Of a DNA stretch of 61,062 nucleotides, positions 58,901 through 61,062 are shown piece after piece. Position 1 is the stretch's first letter, and the number at the start of each line of letters is the position of its first letter. The notes beneath the pieces are model-generated. The model had not been told where the DNA came from, made no database searches, and worked only from the letters and a program-made list of their open reading frames with translations. The translations under genes and the position numbers were made by a program. The stretch is from Solimicrobium silvestre. Lineage in GTDB: Bacteria; Pseudomonadota; Gammaproteobacteria; Burkholderiales; Burkholderiaceae_D. Location: NCBI RefSeq assembly GCF_002976435.1, contig NZ_PUGF01000029.1, positions 1-61,062 on the forward strand. Reading direction: 5' to 3'.

Positions 58901-59214
58901 GCGGTTTGAATATTGGCATTGGGTTGGAAAAATATCTTAATCACTGAAATACCAGACAGTGATTGCGATTCAATATGCTCAATATCATTCACCGTAGTCG
59001 TCAGGCTGCGCTCACTGGTTGCGGTAATCCGCTGCCCCATCTCTTGCGCCGACAAACCGCCGTAATTCCAGATAATACTAATTACTGGAATATTAATGTC
59101 TGGGAAAATATCCGTCGCCATTTTGGTAAGGACCAACGGCGTTGACAATAAAATCAATAACGCCATCACGATAAACGTGTAAGGGCGTCGTAGGGCTATA
59201 TTAACTATCCACAT
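55987..59214 (-). CDS. RND efflux pump inner-membrane permease (HAE1/AcrB-like)
   Basis: Proton-driven inner-membrane transporter of the pump, 1075 residues from ATG 59214. It starts MWIVNIALRRPYTFIVMALL, and a longer frame to 59295 lacks homology-like sequence. It has twelve predicted membrane segments with two large periplasmic loops. The proton-relay aspartates are the DD in GGLALAVGILVDDATVTIENIERHL near residue 405. A second-half counterpart lies at GAIMTMGVATANSILMVSFAR near 955. The aspartate pair and lack of CzcA metal-site features suggest drug or organic efflux, but the substrate is unknown. It heads the operon with the adaptor and the channel and diverges from the EamA gene. Confidence 0.92.
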   Translation of the reverse strand: MWIVNIALRRPYTFIVMALLILLSTPLVLTKMATDIFPDINIPVISIIWNYGGLSAQEMGQRITATSERSLTTTVNDIEHIESQSLSGISVIKIFFQPNANIQTAIAQVVAIEQAQLRSLPPGITPPLIIKYSASSIPVIQLGLSSNSMTEQALSDTALNFLRPQLITVPGAAIPYPYGGKMRLVSVDLDTQAMLSKGLTSTDVVNAISAQNLTLPSGTVKMGSSEYNVTMNGSPDTIEGLNNVPVLAKNGTSTNLSEVARVRDGFSPQTNIVRQNGERGVLVSVLKNGNASTLDVVSNLRTLLPTAMQSLPKELKIKTLLDQSVFVRAAISGVIHEAVIAACLTAAMILLFLGNWRSTCIIAVSIPLSILSSLLALSAMGETINIMTLGGLALAVGILVDDATVTIENIERHLHLGSDLHTAILDGAGEIAIPALVSTLCICIVFVPMFFLTGVARYLFVPLAEAVVFAMLASYVLSRTLVPTMVMLMMKNHNQVDASAKPSLLQRVYRKFDAGFEKFRGGYVIILSKLLTHRKEFGSLFLGFCVLSLGLVFFLGRDFFPSVDSGQIRLHMRAPTGTRIEETARIADEVEKVIREIIPASELETVLDNLGLPYSGINLSYSNSGTIGTMDGEIQISLNEHHQPSVSYVDKLRSELPKRFPSVEFFFQPADIVTQILNFGLPAALDVQISGSNLANNYQLASKLMKQVKQIPGAVDVHIQQKLNLPTLAMTMDRNQIKQLGLNPVDLAQNLLVSLSGSSQTAPAFWLNPGNGVVYNIAVQTPQYQISDMDALLRTPVKSGTNTNPNTAPQLLSNLVQVAPAEQMADVSHYNITPVIDLYVSVQGRDLGGVSDQVEKLVEQMRPDLPRGTHMVIRGQVETMKSSFFGLGIGLLMAIVLVYLLIVVNFQSWVDPFIIITALPAALAGIVWMLFLTGTTLSVPALTGAIMTMGVATANSILMVSFARQRMLDGAPPLSAALEAGATRIRPVLMTALAMIIGMIPMAIGFGEGAEQNAPLGRAVIGGLLFATVSTLFFVPVVFAGIHRYLEHRKEARNHSLNLSPSLSAANAGNEEGNT

Positions 59215-59403
59215 CTTGAGTGCGTTCCGTTCTGAAAAGTCAGAATTTGACGGGCGCAAATTACAAAAGTTCCACATGGAAACTTTTAATTCCACAACAT
59301 AATGGAATCTACTAATTCAAGCTTCGTCAAAAAAGTAAAGTTTTATAAAATCAATTTAGTTTAAATCTGTTACTAGCGGCAGGTTTTCTCGTTAAGTGTC
59401 AAA

Positions 59404-60381
59404 ATGCCGGGCTCAAACTGTATTCAACTGCAACCTACAACCCCATTCGCACCAAAACAACCCGGAGAATTTTTGAAAACCACCGACTTTATCCGCCTCA
59501 TCTGCCTATCCGCTATTTGGGGTGCTAGCTTTCTTTTTATGCGCATCATCGTTCCTGTATTAGGGGTACTACCTAGTTCATTTATTCGGGTGTTTTTTGC
59601 TTCAATCGGCTTACTGATTATTATTGCCGCACTTCAATTTTCGATTCATTTTAAAGGAAAATTAAAATCCTTGTTGCTGCTCGGCATTTTCAGCTCAGGA
59701 ATTCCGGTATTGATGTACAGTATTGCCGCTCTAGTACTACCCGCCGGTTACTCTGCTATTTTCAACGCCACCACGCCGCTAATGGGTATATTGATAGGTG
59801 CGTTATTTTTCTCAGAAAAACTCACCATCGCCAAAGCCGCAGGTGTGTTATTTGGTCTAGCTGGTGTTGCTGTCTTAACGCGCACTGGCCCAGTTGCTCT
59901 CAACGGACAGGTTCTGCTTGGTGCTGCAGCTTGCCTGGTTGCTACCAGCTGTTATGGACTAGCCGGATTTTTAACCAAACGCTGGATTTCTGAGCGAGGC
60001 GGGCTAGACAGCAGATTAGTCGCCTTAGGCACTCAGCTAGGTGCAACAGCACTGCTGTTACCGCCATTTATTTTCAGCGTAAGCACCAATCCACCAGCCA
60101 CTTGGGGCGGCACAGGCGTTTGGTTAGCTATTGCCGGACTCGGATTCATATGCACCTCGCTTGCTTACATCATGTACTTCCGACTAATCGCTGATATCGG
60201 CCCGGTTAAATCACTTACCGTTACGTTTTTAATCCCTCCGTTCGGGGTATTTTGGGGTTGGATTTTTTTAGGTGAGCAAATTACCTGGGCGCATTTGGGC
60301 GGGGGGATGTTGATTGCGGTGGCGTTGTGGTTGGTGCTTATGCAGCACAAGCCCCGGTCAGTTAGTAATGTTAAGCACTGA
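59404..60381 (+). CDS. EamA/DMT-family transporter (RhaT-like)
   Basis: Inner-membrane drug/metabolite transporter with ten hydrophobic helices in two EamA halves (IWGASFLFMRIIVPVLGVLPSSFIR in part, near the start, and a second half from about residue 175). It ends LGGGMLIAVALWLVLMQH. The ATG is at 59404, but a TTG at 59473 has GGAG at 59464-59467 and would place the start directly before helix 1, as is usual. The first 23 residues may therefore be untranslated. The substrate is unknown. It diverges from the efflux operon, and its stop codon lies 21 bases before hexamer array B. Confidence 0.88.
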   Translation: MPGSNCIQLQPTTPFAPKQPGEFLKTTDFIRLICLSAIWGASFLFMRIIVPVLGVLPSSFIRVFFASIGLLIIIAALQFSIHFKGKLKSLLLLGIFSSGIPVLMYSIAALVLPAGYSAIFNATTPLMGILIGALFFSEKLTIAKAAGVLFGLAGVAVLTRTGPVALNGQVLLGAAACLVATSCYGLAGFLTKRWISERGGLDSRLVALGTQLGATALLLPPFIFSVSTNPPATWGGTGVWLAIAGLGFICTSLAYIMYFRLIADIGPVKSLTVTFLIPPFGVFWGWIFLGEQITWAHLGGGMLIAVALWLVLMQHKPRSVSNVKH

Positions 60382-60402
60382 GGTGGTTAAAATTTGCATG
60401 TG

Positions 60403-60558
60403 TTGACGTTTCTTTTGAAGTTGAAGTTGAAGTTGAAGTTGAAGTTGAAGTTGAAGTTGAAGTTGACGTTGCTGTTGCTGTTGAAGTTGACGTTGCTGTT
60501 GAAGTTGACGTTGCTGTTGCCCTTGAAGTTGTCTTTGAAGTTGTTGTTGATTTTGACC
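60403..60558 (+). repeat. TTGNNN hexamer array, copy B (26 units)
   Basis: Twenty-six in-phase 6-base units, almost all starting TTG, include seven uninterrupted TTGAAG (60421-60462) preceded by one more. Variants TTGACG and TTGCTG occur later. The last three units, TTGTTG, TTGATT and TTGACC, lead into the core as in copy A. On the minus strand it reads as Leu-Gln/Arg-Gln repeats, but that frame is not a gene. Confidence 0.92.
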
Positions 60559-60812
60559 TACCCCCACTTCTAGTTCGGCCGGTTTTTTTAAGGAAAAAAG
60601 GATCAGAAAGGTTCGCTGTTTGAGCCGCAGGCGAGTTTCGAACTTTTCCCTTTTTTTCTTAAAAAAATCGGGGTTTCCGAAATAGCGTGGTCGCCTTTTT
60701 TGGCCTACCTTTTTTGGCGACGCAAAAAAGGCAGGTAGCCGCCGGTCTACCACCGGCCTACAAGCATCGGATTAGCTCCGAAAGCAATTCAAAAATCATC
60801 AGTAAATTAACT
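60559..60812 (+). repeat. Structured dispersed repeat, copy B
   Basis: Same design as copy A. Hairpin 1 has arms 60583-60601 and 60649-60667 (18 Watson-Crick pairs plus one G-T). The 47-base loop (60602-60648) is identical to copy A. A second palindrome of CCTTTTTTGG and CAAAAAAGG runs and a terminal CCGGT/ACCGG hairpin follow. About 24 bases are inserted before the shared AGCAATTCAAAA tail. Confidence 0.88.
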
Positions 60813-60893
60813 GGTTTTAACGTATTTTCAAATCCAAAGCTGATATTGCGCAAACTCAAACTAATCAACTGAAATGACAAACTTAAGGCTTAG

Positions 60894-60932
60894 GGCCGGT
60901 GGTAGACCGGCGACTAGTCACCTTTTTTGCTT
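60894..60932 (-). repeat. Truncated inverted third copy of the structured repeat
   Basis: GGCCGGTGGTAGACCGGCG at 60895-60913 is the reverse complement of the terminal hairpin region of copies A and B. It is followed by a CACCTTTTTTGC run that matches their second palindrome. The rest of the core is missing. Confidence 0.75.
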
Positions 60933-60948
60933 CGCTGTTTAGACGTGG

Positions 60949-60983
60949 GACATAGGTAACGGGTGTATCCAGACATGGGTAAC
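60949..60983. mobile_element. Possible insertion-sequence end
   Basis: Two direct copies of GACATRGGTAAC (60949-60960 and 60972-60983) start 23 bases apart. From memory such sequences occur near the ends of IS481-type elements. No transposase is in view, and the element, if real, would extend beyond the right edge or be a remnant. Confidence 0.3.
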
Positions 60984-61062
60984 ACATTTAAGCCGAATTA
61001 GTTGCAGCGCGCAAGTCGATTTTAAGAATCTTCTGGCGACAGTAAAATACATTAAATACACC

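Noticed and set aside
60403-60558. Hexamer array considered as a CRISPR-like array
   Set aside because: Units are 6 bases with no spacers, and no cas genes are in the window.
60358-60753. Minus-strand frame of 131 codons with Gln/Leu repeats, and its counterpart at 52040-52627
   Set aside because: Both are produced by reading the hexamer array and structured repeat. Stem covariation at the nucleotide level explains the conservation better than protein coding.

Overview
The window looks like ordinary chromosome from a betaproteobacterium, most likely Burkholderiales and perhaps Oxalobacteraceae-like. The evidence is the gene content and order: yqgE-ruvX-pyrR-pyrB with a degenerate dihydroorotase beside plsC, rnhA next to a methyltransferase and gloB, and nadK-recN with hemH and apaH. 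Base composition looks moderate to low in G+C, with AT-rich intergenic stretches. The genus cannot be fixed from the sequence alone. I see no rRNA, tRNA, CRISPR array or prophage.

Layout. 0.6-4.3 kb: a peptide-type ABC transporter (two permeases and a fused double ATPase) with no substrate-binding protein in view. 4.7-11.8 kb: housekeeping genes (fabI, an RhlE-type DEAD-box helicase with a long leader and a strong terminator, selD, tal, rnhA, a methyltransferase, gloB). 12.1-18.8 kb: a complete four-gene Wadjet type I locus (jetABCD), the SMC-like anti-plasmid defence system. 18.8-26.4 kb: a HAD phosphatase, nadK, recN, hemH, apaH and a FadH-type dienoyl-CoA reductase. 26.6-29.5 kb: a TonB-dependent receptor. 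30.3-37.0 kb: a three-gene signalling operon made of a large hybrid kinase, a CheB-CheR fusion and a response regulator-kinase. 37.0-39.6 kb: an unrecognised 845-residue exported protein. A decayed C-terminal fragment of a paralogue of this protein lies on the other side of the signalling operon.

39.7-45.8 kb: a Pal-like lipoprotein, a ClC chloride channel, a MarR regulator, glycerate 2-kinase, guanine deaminase and an acyltransferase. 45.9-49.8 kb: the minus-strand pyrimidine operon yqgE-ruvX-pyrR-pyrB-pyrX, closed by a clear terminator. 50.1-53.3 kb: rnk, an Ada/AraC/AlkA fusion glycosylase and ogt, so two alkylation-repair genes stand side by side. 53.3-59.2 kb: a tripartite RND efflux operon. 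59.4-60.4 kb: an EamA-type transporter.

The most unusual non-coding signal is a composite repeat present in two full copies (52364-52640 and 60403-60812), each directly after a gene's stop codon. Each copy has a TTGNNN hexamer array, a long hairpin and a second palindrome. The 19-bp stem differs between the copies at five positions and pairing is kept at all of them (four double compensatory changes and one G-T wobble), while the 47-nt loop is identical. This argues for selection on, or copying of, a folded structure. A truncated inverted third copy and an insertion-sequence-end-like motif close the right edge.
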